64,000 bases of DNA from Streptomyces sp. NBC_00683 (GTDB lineage Bacteria > Actinomycetota > Actinomycetes > Streptomycetales > Streptomycetaceae): the NCBI RefSeq assembly GCF_036226745.1, contig NZ_CP109013.1:1178001-1242000 (forward strand), written 5' to 3'. Both the position numbers and the translations under genes were made by a program. Shown piece by piece: positions 28,984 through 37,182 of this stretch (position 1 is the first letter of the stretch; every line of letters starts with the position of its first letter). The notes below the pieces were generated by a model. The model saw nothing but the letters and a program-made list of their open reading frames with translations, did not search any database and was not told the origin of the DNA.

Positions 28984-29007
28984 AAGCGCTCACGGAAACG
29001 CTCAAAC
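28984..29007 (+). promoter_or_regulatory. Direct-repeat operator candidate before the DeoR/LacI hybrid gene
   Basis: AAGCGCTCACGG (28984-28995) and AAACGCTCAAAC (28996-29007) are adjacent 12-bp direct repeats. AAACGCTCA recurs inverted at 30191-30199, just before the sugar transporter operon. Direct repeats suit DeoR-type HTH domains. Confidence 0.5.
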
Positions 29008-29044
29008 GAACAACGCGCAGCGGTACGGCAAGGGGGCCAGCAGC

Positions 29045-30193
29045 ATGCGGGAGCCGGTTGAAATGAGGCGGAAGCGCATACTCGCGGTGGTGCACGCACG
29101 TGGGGCGGTCAAGGTGACCACGCTCGCCGCCGAGTTGGACGTCTCGGTGGTCACGCTCCGGCGGGACGTGGAGGAGCTGGCCCGGGCGGGCAGGCTGCGG
29201 CGCGGCCACGGGGTGGCCCGCCCGGTGGGGGACGCCGCGGAGACGACGGCACTCCCGGTCGCACGGACCGGTGAGCCTGCCGCGGAGGGCGGTCCGGTCG
29301 CCCTGGTGGTGCCCGAGCGGCATTCGTACCTGTACGAGACCCTGCACGGTGCCCGTACCGCCCTGGAGGCGGCGGGGATGCGGATCGCCCTGCATATCGC
29401 GCCGCAGTCGGCGGGGGCCGAACGGCCGCAGGTGGAACGGGCCCTGGCGGGCGGGGCGCGCGGGCTGCTGATCGCCCCGCGGTGGCGCAGCGCCGTCGGC
29501 GAGGAGGCGGACTACGGCTGGCTCGCCGAGGTGGGTGTGCCGACCGTTCTGATGGAGCGGCGGCCGCGGCCGGGCAGCGCGTTGCACGCCCTGGACTCGG
29601 TCTGTTCCGACCACTGGTACGGGGTGCATCTCGCCGTCGACCACCTGGTCTCGCTGGGCCACCGCCGGATCGTCCTGGCCGCCAGGAACGACAGCCCCAC
29701 CGCTCGCTCGATCCGGGCGGCGTTCGCCGAGATCGCGGCCGCCCGCCCGGAGGTGGACGACTGGTCGGTGGTGCTCAGCTCCTCGAACGCGGGGCCTGGC
29801 CCCGGGATCCGGACCGACTCCCTGTCCCCCACCGCACCGGAGGAGCCGCCTGCGGACCTGGCCGCGCTGCTGCGGGAGCGCGGGGTCACGGGCGCCGTCC
29901 TGCACGGTGACGAGGACGCGCTGATGCTGGTGCAGCGACTGACGGAGTGCGGCGTACGGGTGCCGCAGGACTGTTCGGTCGTGGCGTACGACGATGTGGT
30001 CTCCTCGCTGGGCAGTACGCCGCTGACCGCGGTGGCTCCGCCCAGGGCCGACATCGGACGGGCGGCAGCCGAACTGCTGCTGCACCGGCTGGCGCACCCG
30101 GAGGGTACGACGGGGCCGGTGCGCAGGGTGGAGCTGCTCCCCGCGCTCAAAGTACGCGGATCGGCACAAGCTCTCCCCCTCCCGAAGCAATGA
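29045..30193 (+). CDS. DeoR-type HTH fused to LacI-type sugar sensor: transcriptional regulator
   Basis: 382 aa. Residues 5-60 are a DeoR winged helix (RRKRILAVVHARGAVKVTTL, AAELDVSVVTLRRDVEELAR), not a LacI HTH. Residues about 85-375 are a periplasmic-binding-like sensor as in LacI/GalR (HLVSLGHRRIVLAARNDS, VPQDCSVVAYDDVVSSLGST). ATG 29045 follows AAGGGGG. It precedes the sugar ABC operon by about 100 bp and presumably represses it, releasing on a sugar. AAACGCTCA sites occur before both genes. Confidence 0.88.
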   Translation: MREPVEMRRKRILAVVHARGAVKVTTLAAELDVSVVTLRRDVEELARAGRLRRGHGVARPVGDAAETTALPVARTGEPAAEGGPVALVVPERHSYLYETLHGARTALEAAGMRIALHIAPQSAGAERPQVERALAGGARGLLIAPRWRSAVGEEADYGWLAEVGVPTVLMERRPRPGSALHALDSVCSDHWYGVHLAVDHLVSLGHRRIVLAARNDSPTARSIRAAFAEIAAARPEVDDWSVVLSSSNAGPGPGIRTDSLSPTAPEEPPADLAALLRERGVTGAVLHGDEDALMLVQRLTECGVRVPQDCSVVAYDDVVSSLGSTPLTAVAPPRADIGRAAAELLLHRLAHPEGTTGPVRRVELLPALKVRGSAQALPLPKQ

Positions 30194-30258
30194 GCGTTTG
30201 ACCGCTTCAAGCTTCTTCTGATCGATCTCTTGACCGCTATCGATCAGCCGATCAGTAT
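30191..30258 (+). promoter_or_regulatory. Operator/promoter region of the sugar ABC operon
   Basis: TGAGCGTTT (30191-30199) is the inverse of the AAACGCTCA site upstream of the regulator gene. TTGACCGCT occurs at 30198-30206 and 30230-30238; the second could be a -35 with CAGTAT (30253-30258) as -10 after 17 nt. Confidence 0.45.
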
Positions 30259-30295
30259 TCCCCGTGTCTTGAATCAGGAGCCGCGGGAGGCACCC

Positions 30296-31660
30296 ATGCC
30301 TGATCGACAGAGCCGTCGATCCGTACTCGCCACGATCGCCGCGCTGCCCCTGACAGGTGCGCTCAGCGCCTGCAGCGGCGGCGAGGAGCCACGATCGGGC
30401 GGCACGAGCAGTACCGGCAGGACCGTAAGCAGCAGGACCGGCAGGAAGAAGCGGATCACCTTCTGGTCCGCGCTGCGGGGCAGTCAGGAGGTCGTGGACG
30501 CGTTCAACCGCGGGCACGACACCCTTCAGGTCGATTTCCAGCAGGTCCCCTCGGGGGCCCAGGGCGGTTACGCCAAGCTCAGCAACGCGGCCCGGGCCGG
30601 CAACGCCCCGGACATCGCCACCATCGAGTACCCCCAGGTACCCGGCTTCGCCATCGACGGTGTCTGCCGCGACATCACGGACCTGGTGAGCGACAGGCTG
30701 CGCGCCGAACTGCTGCCGCAGGCACTGGGGCTGACCACCTTCGAGAAGCGGGTCTTCAGCGTTCCGCTCGACATAGAGCCGATGGTGCTGCACTACCGCA
30801 CCGACCTCTTCGAGCGGTACGGGCTGACCGCCCCGCGCACCTGGGAGGACTTCGAGGACGCGGCAAGGACCGTACGCCGCAAAAGCGGTGACCGCAGGAT
30901 GGCGCTCTTCCCGACCGACGGCGACACCCATCTCGCCGCCTTCGCGTGGCAGGCGGGCGCCCAGTGGTTCGACACGGCGGGCGGCGCCTGGAACGTCTCG
31001 CTGGCCGACGCACCCACCCGTCGCGTGGCCGCCTTCTGGCAGCGGCTGACCGACCAGGACCTGGTCTTCATGAACGCGGTGGAGAGCCGGCACAGCGACG
31101 TCCAGATCGCCAACGGCCTGGTGCTCAGCCGGCTGAGCGGTGCGTGGGACGCCGGCGCCCAGATGAAGGCCCGACCCGGCCAGAAGGGCCAGTGGGCCCT
31201 GGCGCCGATCCCCCAGTGGGATCCGGCCGACCCCGGTGTCGGCACCCATGGCGGCTCGACCTTCGCGATCACCAAGGACAGCGCGGACCCCGAGGCCGCG
31301 ATGGAGTTCATCGAGTGGCAGGTCTCGCACCCGGACGCCCTGCGTGCCCGGCTCTCCAGCGGGGCCAGCAGCCAGTACCCCGCCGCGCCCGGCCTGGTCG
31401 AGGTGGGCCGCAAGGCCTTCGACCGCACCTACTACGGCGGCCAGGACATCTACACCCTCTTCGAGCAGGAGGCCCACAAGATTCGCGCGGGCTGGGTCTG
31501 GGGTCCCCGGATGACAGCCACCGGCAAGATCATGAAGGACGGGCTGGCGCGGGCGAGCGGAGGCCAGGGCTCCATCCTCGGAGCGGTCAGGGCGGCACAG
31601 GAGGGCACCATGCCGGACCTGAAGGCACTGGGCCTCTCCACCACCCTGCACTCCACCTGA
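30296..31660 (+). CDS. Extracellular sugar-binding lipoprotein of an ABC importer
   Basis: 454 aa. The leader contains QSRRSVLATIAALPLTGALSAC: a twin-arginine motif and lipobox LSAC, so a Tat-exported lipoprotein is likely. The mature part is a cluster-B/D solute-binding protein (RITFWSALRGSQEVVDAFNR, GGYAKLSNAARAGNAPDIAT, GGSTFAITKDSADPEAAMEF). GGGAGG precedes ATG 30296. It captures an oligosaccharide for the two permeases downstream; no ATPase is encoded here, so a shared MsiK-like ATPase is probably used. Confidence 0.9.
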   Translation: MPDRQSRRSVLATIAALPLTGALSACSGGEEPRSGGTSSTGRTVSSRTGRKKRITFWSALRGSQEVVDAFNRGHDTLQVDFQQVPSGAQGGYAKLSNAARAGNAPDIATIEYPQVPGFAIDGVCRDITDLVSDRLRAELLPQALGLTTFEKRVFSVPLDIEPMVLHYRTDLFERYGLTAPRTWEDFEDAARTVRRKSGDRRMALFPTDGDTHLAAFAWQAGAQWFDTAGGAWNVSLADAPTRRVAAFWQRLTDQDLVFMNAVESRHSDVQIANGLVLSRLSGAWDAGAQMKARPGQKGQWALAPIPQWDPADPGVGTHGGSTFAITKDSADPEAAMEFIEWQVSHPDALRARLSSGASSQYPAAPGLVEVGRKAFDRTYYGGQDIYTLFEQEAHKIRAGWVWGPRMTATGKIMKDGLARASGGQGSILGAVRAAQEGTMPDLKALGLSTTLHST

Positions 31661-31709
31661 CCGGCGATCCGCAACCCCGTTCCCAGCAGCAGAGAGGCAG
31701 GTGACACCC

Positions 31710-32711
31710 ATGACCAGCGCCACCCCCGTATCCGTCACGGCGGACACCACCGCCCGGCCCTCACCGAAGAGCCCGGCCGCCGCCGCGCCCGCGCCGATGG
31801 CCCGCAGGTCCGCCCGACGGCGTGAACTCGGTGCCTGCGGCGCCCTGATGACGCCGTTCTTCGTCCTTCTGGTGACCGTCTTCCTGATCCCGGTCGCCAC
31901 CGCCGTCTACCTGAGCTTCTTCAGCGACGACCAGCCCGGACTCGGCTTCGGCCCGGAACGCACGGTCTTCGCCGGGCTCCGCAACTACACCGCCGTCATC
32001 ACCGACCCGACGTTCCTCGGCGGTCTCGGCATCGTCGCCCTGTACTGCCTGGTCTACATCCCGCTCATGGTGATCGGGGCCCTCGCCCTGGCACTGCTGC
32101 TCGACTCCGGCGTGGTGCGCCTGCGGGGCACGGCCCAGCTCGCGCTGTTCCTGCCGCACGCGGTGCCCGGCATCATCGCCGCGCTGATCTGGCTGTACCT
32201 GTACACCCCCGGCATCAGTCCGGTGATCGAACTCCTCGGCAAGGCCGACATCACCATCGACTTCCTCGGGGTGCACACCGTGCTCCCGTCCATCGTGAAC
32301 ATCGCGCTGTGGAGCAACCTCGGCTACAACATGGTCGTGTTCTACGCGGCGCTGCAGGCCGTCCCCCGCGAGGTGATCGAGGCGTCGGTCGTCGACGGCG
32401 CGGGCCCGGTCCGCACGGCTCTCCAGGTCAAGGCTCCGCTGGTGCGTTCGTCGGTCGTGATGGTGGCGATGTTCACCCTCATCTTCGCGCTGCAGCTCTT
32501 CACCGAGCCGATGCTGCTCAGCCAGTCGACGCCGATGATCAACTCTCGCTTCTCACCCAGCATGTACATCTACGACGCCGCCTTCACCCGCAACAACTAC
32601 GGTCTCGCGGCAGCCGCCTCCGTCGTCCTGCTCGTGTGCACGATCGCCCTCTCCTACGGCGTCACCCGCTGGACCAACCGCGCCAACGCCGCAGAGGAGA
32701 ACACCCGATGA
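31710..32711 (+). CDS. Sugar ABC transporter permease (MalF-type)
   Basis: 333 aa with six helices after a 40-residue cytosolic start. The EAA loop is EVIEASVVDGAGPVRTALQV, where the inner-membrane permease contacts its ATPase. Opening helix FFVLLVTVFLIPVATAVYLS. It is 49 bp downstream of the binding protein and overlaps the second permease by ATGA. ATG 31710 is preferred over the GTG 9 nt upstream. Confidence 0.93.
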   Translation: MTSATPVSVTADTTARPSPKSPAAAAPAPMARRSARRRELGACGALMTPFFVLLVTVFLIPVATAVYLSFFSDDQPGLGFGPERTVFAGLRNYTAVITDPTFLGGLGIVALYCLVYIPLMVIGALALALLLDSGVVRLRGTAQLALFLPHAVPGIIAALIWLYLYTPGISPVIELLGKADITIDFLGVHTVLPSIVNIALWSNLGYNMVVFYAALQAVPREVIEASVVDGAGPVRTALQVKAPLVRSSVVMVAMFTLIFALQLFTEPMLLSQSTPMINSRFSPSMYIYDAAFTRNNYGLAAAASVVLLVCTIALSYGVTRWTNRANAAEENTR

Positions 32712-33583
32712 GCGCGTCGACCGCACCTCGCACCGCCGCACCGCTGCGGCCCAGGCTCCTCGGGCGCTCCGTCGTCAACCTCGTGGTCGGCGTCTCGGTG
32801 GCGTACACCCTGCTGCCGGTGCTGTGGCTGGTGCTCGCGTCGACCAAGGACCGCAACGCGCTGTTCAGCAGCAACATCCTGTCGCTGGGCAACTTCTCCC
32901 TGGTGCAGAACGTCAAGGACCTGTTCGCCATGGACGGCGGGCTGTACGGGCGCTGGTACGGCAACAGCCTCCTCTACGCGGTCCTGGGCGCGGCCCTCGG
33001 CGCACTCGTGAGCATCGCCTGCGGGTACGCCTTCGACAAGTACCGCTTCGCCCACAAGGAGAAGCTGTTCGGCCTCGTGCTCGCCGCGGTGATGGTGCCT
33101 CAGACCGTGCTCGCGCTGCCGCTCTATCTGATGGCGTCCGGCACCGGTCTGGTCAACACGTACTGGGCGGTCTTCATCCCGGTCCTCTTCAACCCGTTCG
33201 GTGTCTACCTCGGCCGGATCTTCAGCCAGGGGTACGTGCCCGACGAGGTGCTGGAAGCGGCGCGGATGGACGGCGCGGGCGAACTGACCGCGTACTTCCG
33301 GGTGGCGCTGCGCATGCTCGGGCCGGGGCTGGTGACCGTCTTCCTGTTCCAGCTCACGGCGATCTGGAACAACTTCTTCCTGCCCATGGTGATGCTCTCC
33401 GACCAGGATCTGTATCCGGTCAGTCTCGGCCTCTACACCTGGAACAGTTCCGCGTCCGTCTCCCCCGAGTACTACCCGGTCGTCATCATGGGTTCGCTGC
33501 TCGCGGTGCTGCCGCTGATCCTCGCCTTCGCCCTGCTCCAGCGCTTCTGGCGGTCCGGTCTGACGGCGGGCGCCGTCAAGTAG
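32708..33583 (+). CDS. Carbohydrate ABC transporter permease (MalG-type)
   Basis: 291 aa with six helices (LVVGVSVAYTLLPVLWLVLA at the start). The EAA motif VLEAARMDGAGELTAYFRVA is at about residue 185, followed by LFQLTAIWNNFFLPMVML, all typical of MalG-type permeases. It pairs with the overlapping MalF-type permease. The operon goes on to a dehydrogenase and a DUF2264 protein, so the imported sugar is probably processed by them. Confidence 0.93.
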   Translation: MSASTAPRTAAPLRPRLLGRSVVNLVVGVSVAYTLLPVLWLVLASTKDRNALFSSNILSLGNFSLVQNVKDLFAMDGGLYGRWYGNSLLYAVLGAALGALVSIACGYAFDKYRFAHKEKLFGLVLAAVMVPQTVLALPLYLMASGTGLVNTYWAVFIPVLFNPFGVYLGRIFSQGYVPDEVLEAARMDGAGELTAYFRVALRMLGPGLVTVFLFQLTAIWNNFFLPMVMLSDQDLYPVSLGLYTWNSSASVSPEYYPVVIMGSLLAVLPLILAFALLQRFWRSGLTAGAVK

Positions 33584-33620
33584 CCGTGCCGCCCCGACCG
33601 GACCACCGCACAGGAGAACC

Positions 33621-34649
33621 ATGCCCAGCACTTCCCCCGCCCACCGCCGGCCGCGCGCCGCGCTCGCCATGAGTCCGTCGGCCGCGGCCGCCGTGCTCTC
33701 ACCGAGCTCCATGGCGGCGCTCTCCGCGGTGAGCACGCTCGCGCCGCTGCCCGTCATCGACGACTTCACCACCGCTCCGGCGCGCGCCGCTCTCGCGGAT
33801 GCGGAGATCCTGGTCACCGGCTGGGGCTGCCCGCCCATCGACGCGGACGTCCTGGCGGCGGCGCCCGCACTCCGGGCCGTCGTGCACACGGCGGGCACCG
33901 TCCGGGGTCATGTCACCGAGGCCTGCTGGGACCGGGGCATCGCGGTGTCGTCGGCCGCGGCGGCCAACGCGCTGCCGGTCGCGGAGTACACCCTCGCGAT
34001 GATCCTGCTCTCCGGGAAGCGGGTGCTGGAGCGGGCCCGGGACTTCCGGGCCTCCCGTCACCGCGACGCCTGGCTCGCCACCCCGCCCGAGGTGGGCAAC
34101 TACGGCCGTACGGTGGGCATCCTGTCCGCCTCCCTGATCGGCCGCCGGGTCATCGAGCTGCTGCGCCCCTACGACCTGAGGGTCCTGCTCCACGATCCGT
34201 ACGTCTCCGACAGCGAGGCGGCCGAACTCGGGGTCCGCCCCGTCACGCTCGCCGGGCTCTTCGCCGAGAGCGACGTGGTCAGCGTCCACACCCCGCTGCT
34301 GCCCGCGACCACCGGGCTCGTCAGCCGCGGACTCCTCACCTCCATGCGGCCCGACGGAGTCCTGATCAACACCTCCCGGGGCGCGGTCGTCGACCAGGAC
34401 GCGCTCACCGACGTACTGGGTACGGGCCGGATCCGGGCGGTGCTCGACGTCACCGATCCCGACCCGCTGCCGGCCGGTCATCCGCTGTGGGACCTCGACA
34501 ACGCGACCATCACCCCGCATCTCGCCGGTTCCCAGGGCAACGAGCTGCGCCGGCTGGCGGATCTGGCCGTCGGTGAGGTCGCGCGCTGGGCCGCGGGCGA
34601 CGGATTCGCCCATCCCGTACGACGCGAAAGGCTGGCATTCCTCGCATGA
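33621..34649 (+). CDS. D-isomer specific 2-hydroxyacid dehydrogenase-like protein
   Basis: 342 aa. Substrate- and NAD-binding domains follow the family order. The catalytic Arg is in LINTSRGAVVDQDAL and the His in ATITPHLAGSQGNE. Two deviations are visible. The Rossmann loop reads VGILSASLIGRRV, so GxGxxG has become SxSxxG, and the acidic catalytic position in DVTDPDPLP is Asp rather than Glu. GGAGAACC precedes ATG 33621. It overlaps DUF2264 by ATGA and belongs to the sugar operon; the substrate is perhaps a sugar acid. Confidence 0.83.
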   Translation: MPSTSPAHRRPRAALAMSPSAAAAVLSPSSMAALSAVSTLAPLPVIDDFTTAPARAALADAEILVTGWGCPPIDADVLAAAPALRAVVHTAGTVRGHVTEACWDRGIAVSSAAAANALPVAEYTLAMILLSGKRVLERARDFRASRHRDAWLATPPEVGNYGRTVGILSASLIGRRVIELLRPYDLRVLLHDPYVSDSEAAELGVRPVTLAGLFAESDVVSVHTPLLPATTGLVSRGLLTSMRPDGVLINTSRGAVVDQDALTDVLGTGRIRAVLDVTDPDPLPAGHPLWDLDNATITPHLAGSQGNELRRLADLAVGEVARWAAGDGFAHPVRRERLAFLA

Positions 34650-36550
34650 CCTCCACCTCGTCCCCGTACCCCTTCGAACTCCCCGCCGAGGACCGTGAGT
34701 CGAGCCCGCACACCGGCTACACCCGGGCGCACTGGGAAGCGGCGGCCGACGGCCTGCTGCACTCCGCCTGGAAGTGGGCCACCCCCGGCCGGGCCCTGCT
34801 CGACCTGCCGGGGCGACCGTCCCGCTCCGGGGTGCGCTCCGACGGCCTGGAGGGCTACGCCCGTACGTTCCTCGCCGCCGCGTTCCGGGTCGCCGGTGCG
34901 GACGGCAAGGATCCGCACAACTGGCTGGAGCGGTACGCCGACGGCCTCGGTGCGGGGACGCGCACGGCGGGACGCGACGACGCCGAGTCCTGGCCGCTGA
35001 TCCTCGACCACACGGTCTTCGGCCAGCCGATGGTCGAGTCCGCGTCCGTGGCGATCGGGCTCCGGCTGACCCGGCCGTGGCTGTGGGACCGGCTCGACCC
35101 GGGAACCCAGGACCGGACGGAGGAGTGGCTGCGCGGCGCCCTGCGGCACACTCCCGCCCCCAACAACTGGTACCTGTTCCCCTACTCCGTCGCCGGATTC
35201 CTGGAGTCGGTCGGCCGCGGCGACGCCGAAACGGCGCGGGCACGGCAGCGGGCGCTGGACCTGCTGGAGGTCTGGTACCGCGGCGAGGGCTGGTACGCCG
35301 ACGGGGACGGGCGGGCCTTCGACCACTACAACGGCTGGGCGCTGCACCTGTATCCGGTACTGGACGCGTACCTGTCGGGCGACACGGAACTCGCCACGCG
35401 CTACGGCGCACGGCTGAGCGAACATCTGGAGAGCTTCTCGCTGATGTTCGGCGCGGACGGCGCCCCGCTGCACTTCGGACGCTCCCTCACCTACCGTTTC
35501 GCGGCGGGCGCGGCTGTCGGGATGGGTGCGGTGTCCGGGCACACTCCCCTGGCGCCGGGCGTCTCGCGGCGGCTGATCAGCGGCTCGCTGCGGTACTTCC
35601 TGGAGCGGGGTGCGGCGGCGGACGACGGTCTGCTGAACCTGGGCTGGCACGGTCCGCACGACGCGACGCTCCAGGTGTACTCGGGTCCCGCGTCGCCGTA
35701 CTGGGCGTCGAAGGCGTTCGTCGCGCTGCTCGCCCCGGCGGAGCATCCGCTGTGGGCGGCGACCGAGGAGCCCGCCCCGAGCGAGGGACCCGACCGGGTG
35801 CTGTCACTGCCGTCGCCGGGGCTACTGGTCCAGTCGACGCAGGCGGACGGCATCGTCCGGCTGCACAACCACGGCAGCGACCATGCCCGGCCGCACGAGG
35901 GCGATTCGGCTGCCTTGTCGGATCCGCACTACGCGCGGCTCGCCTATTCGACCGTCACCGGTCCGACGGCGGCGGAGAACACCGCGGACAACCATCTGTC
36001 GGTGCGGGTCGCGGGGATCCGCAGCAGCCGCTTCCGCATCCACCCGCTGGGCGCCGGGCACGAGGGGGACTGGGGCTGGGCCGCCTCCTGGCACTGCCCG
36101 GTCTTCCCGGAGGGCTCGCCGACCATGCCGGGGCTGCGGGTGGAGAGCGTCACGGTCGTCCGGGGCAGGTACGAGCTGCGGGTGCACCGGATCCTGGGCG
36201 CTCCGGCCGGGTCGCTGGCGGAGCAGACCGGCTGGGCGACGGACCCCGGAGGCGGGGTGCGCTCGACGTTGCACGGGCTGCACGGCTGGGCGGAGCAGGA
36301 GGAGGTCCGGGCGCCGCAGGGCACCGCGTTCACGCGGTGGGCCGTGCTGCCCCGGCTCGCGGCGGAGGTGGAGGGGACCGCGGTGCTGGTGGCCCTGGCC
36401 TGCCTCACGGCCGAACCGGACGCCGCCCCGCTCGCCTCGGCGGTGAGCGGGGTCGACGTGGACGGTGGGACGGTCACGGTCCGCTGGACGGACGACGGGG
36501 CGACGACCCGTATCGGTTTCGCGCCCCTGGAGGTCACCCACACCTCTTAG
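34646..36550 (+). CDS. DUF2264 domain-containing protein, (alpha/alpha)6 glycoside-processing candidate
   Basis: 634 aa, no signal peptide, so cytosolic. Residues about 20-370 form the DUF2264 helical barrel (YARTFLAAAFRVAGADGKDP, GQPMVESASVAIGLRLTRPW, TPAPNNWYLFPYSVAGFLES, GEGWYADGDGRAFDHYNGWA). A beta-rich C-terminal domain follows. Family members occur with uronic-acid or rhamnogalacturonan degradation genes, which suggests hydrolysis of an imported oligosaccharide; this is inference. Its TAG stop interlocks with the TAA of the convergent lutC gene (36547-36550). Confidence 0.83.
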   Translation: MTSTSSPYPFELPAEDRESSPHTGYTRAHWEAAADGLLHSAWKWATPGRALLDLPGRPSRSGVRSDGLEGYARTFLAAAFRVAGADGKDPHNWLERYADGLGAGTRTAGRDDAESWPLILDHTVFGQPMVESASVAIGLRLTRPWLWDRLDPGTQDRTEEWLRGALRHTPAPNNWYLFPYSVAGFLESVGRGDAETARARQRALDLLEVWYRGEGWYADGDGRAFDHYNGWALHLYPVLDAYLSGDTELATRYGARLSEHLESFSLMFGADGAPLHFGRSLTYRFAAGAAVGMGAVSGHTPLAPGVSRRLISGSLRYFLERGAAADDGLLNLGWHGPHDATLQVYSGPASPYWASKAFVALLAPAEHPLWAATEEPAPSEGPDRVLSLPSPGLLVQSTQADGIVRLHNHGSDHARPHEGDSAALSDPHYARLAYSTVTGPTAAENTADNHLSVRVAGIRSSRFRIHPLGAGHEGDWGWAASWHCPVFPEGSPTMPGLRVESVTVVRGRYELRVHRILGAPAGSLAEQTGWATDPGGGVRSTLHGLHGWAEQEEVRAPQGTAFTRWAVLPRLAAEVEGTAVLVALACLTAEPDAAPLASAVSGVDVDGGTVTVRWTDDGATTRIGFAPLEVTHTS

Positions 36551-37182
36551 GCGTCGGTGCGGATCACCACCGCGAGGGTGCGGGGGCCGTGTACGCCCTC
36601 CACCCGCTCCAGCTCGATGTCGGAGGTGGCCGACGGACCGCTGATCAGGGTCGTCGGCCGCTCCGGCACCAGCCGGGCCACCGCTTCCGGGACGCCCACC
36701 ACGACCGAGGACAGGTCGACGACGCACACGTGCAGGTCGGGGACCAGGGACAGGGCTCGCCGGCCCTGGTCGGCCGAACCGTCCAGGAAGATGGTGCCCG
36801 TCTCCGCGCAGCTGACGGCCGAGGCGGTCACCACACCGTCCAGGGCGTCGAGGCTCGGGGCGGGGATGTCGGCGGAGTCCTGCCGCACCTCGCCGTCGTA
36901 GGCGGTGAGCCACTGCTCGTCGAGCCCGGCCGGCACTCCGATCCGCCGGGCGCCGCGTTCACGCAGCACGTCGGCGATCACTTCGGCTGTGCGTTCGCGT
37001 GTGCAGGGGTACACCTTCGCCTTGTAGTCGACGAGCCGGTGGGTCAGGAGGGCGAGGCGTTCCTCGTCGGGGAGGGTGCGGCCGGTGCGGTAGTCGCGGG
37101 GAACGCTGGTGTCGGGCACGGGTGCGAGGGCCAGGGCGTCCCTGATCCGGCCGAGCACCGTGTCGCGGGCGGTCGTCGTCAC
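36547..37182 (-). CDS. lutC: Lactate utilisation protein C (LUD domain)
   Basis: 211 aa, the LUD/YkgG fold. Segments RTAEVIADVLRERGARRIGV, VTASAVSCAETGTIFLDGSA and RPTTLISGPSATSDIELERV are diagnostic; GPSATSDIE is the signature end. It works with LutA and LutB to oxidise L-lactate to pyruvate. GTG 37182 overlaps the lutB stop. Last gene of lutABC. Confidence 0.93.
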   Translation of the reverse strand: MTTTARDTVLGRIRDALALAPVPDTSVPRDYRTGRTLPDEERLALLTHRLVDYKAKVYPCTRERTAEVIADVLRERGARRIGVPAGLDEQWLTAYDGEVRQDSADIPAPSLDALDGVVTASAVSCAETGTIFLDGSADQGRRALSLVPDLHVCVVDLSSVVVGVPEAVARLVPERPTTLISGPSATSDIELERVEGVHGPRTLAVVIRTDA

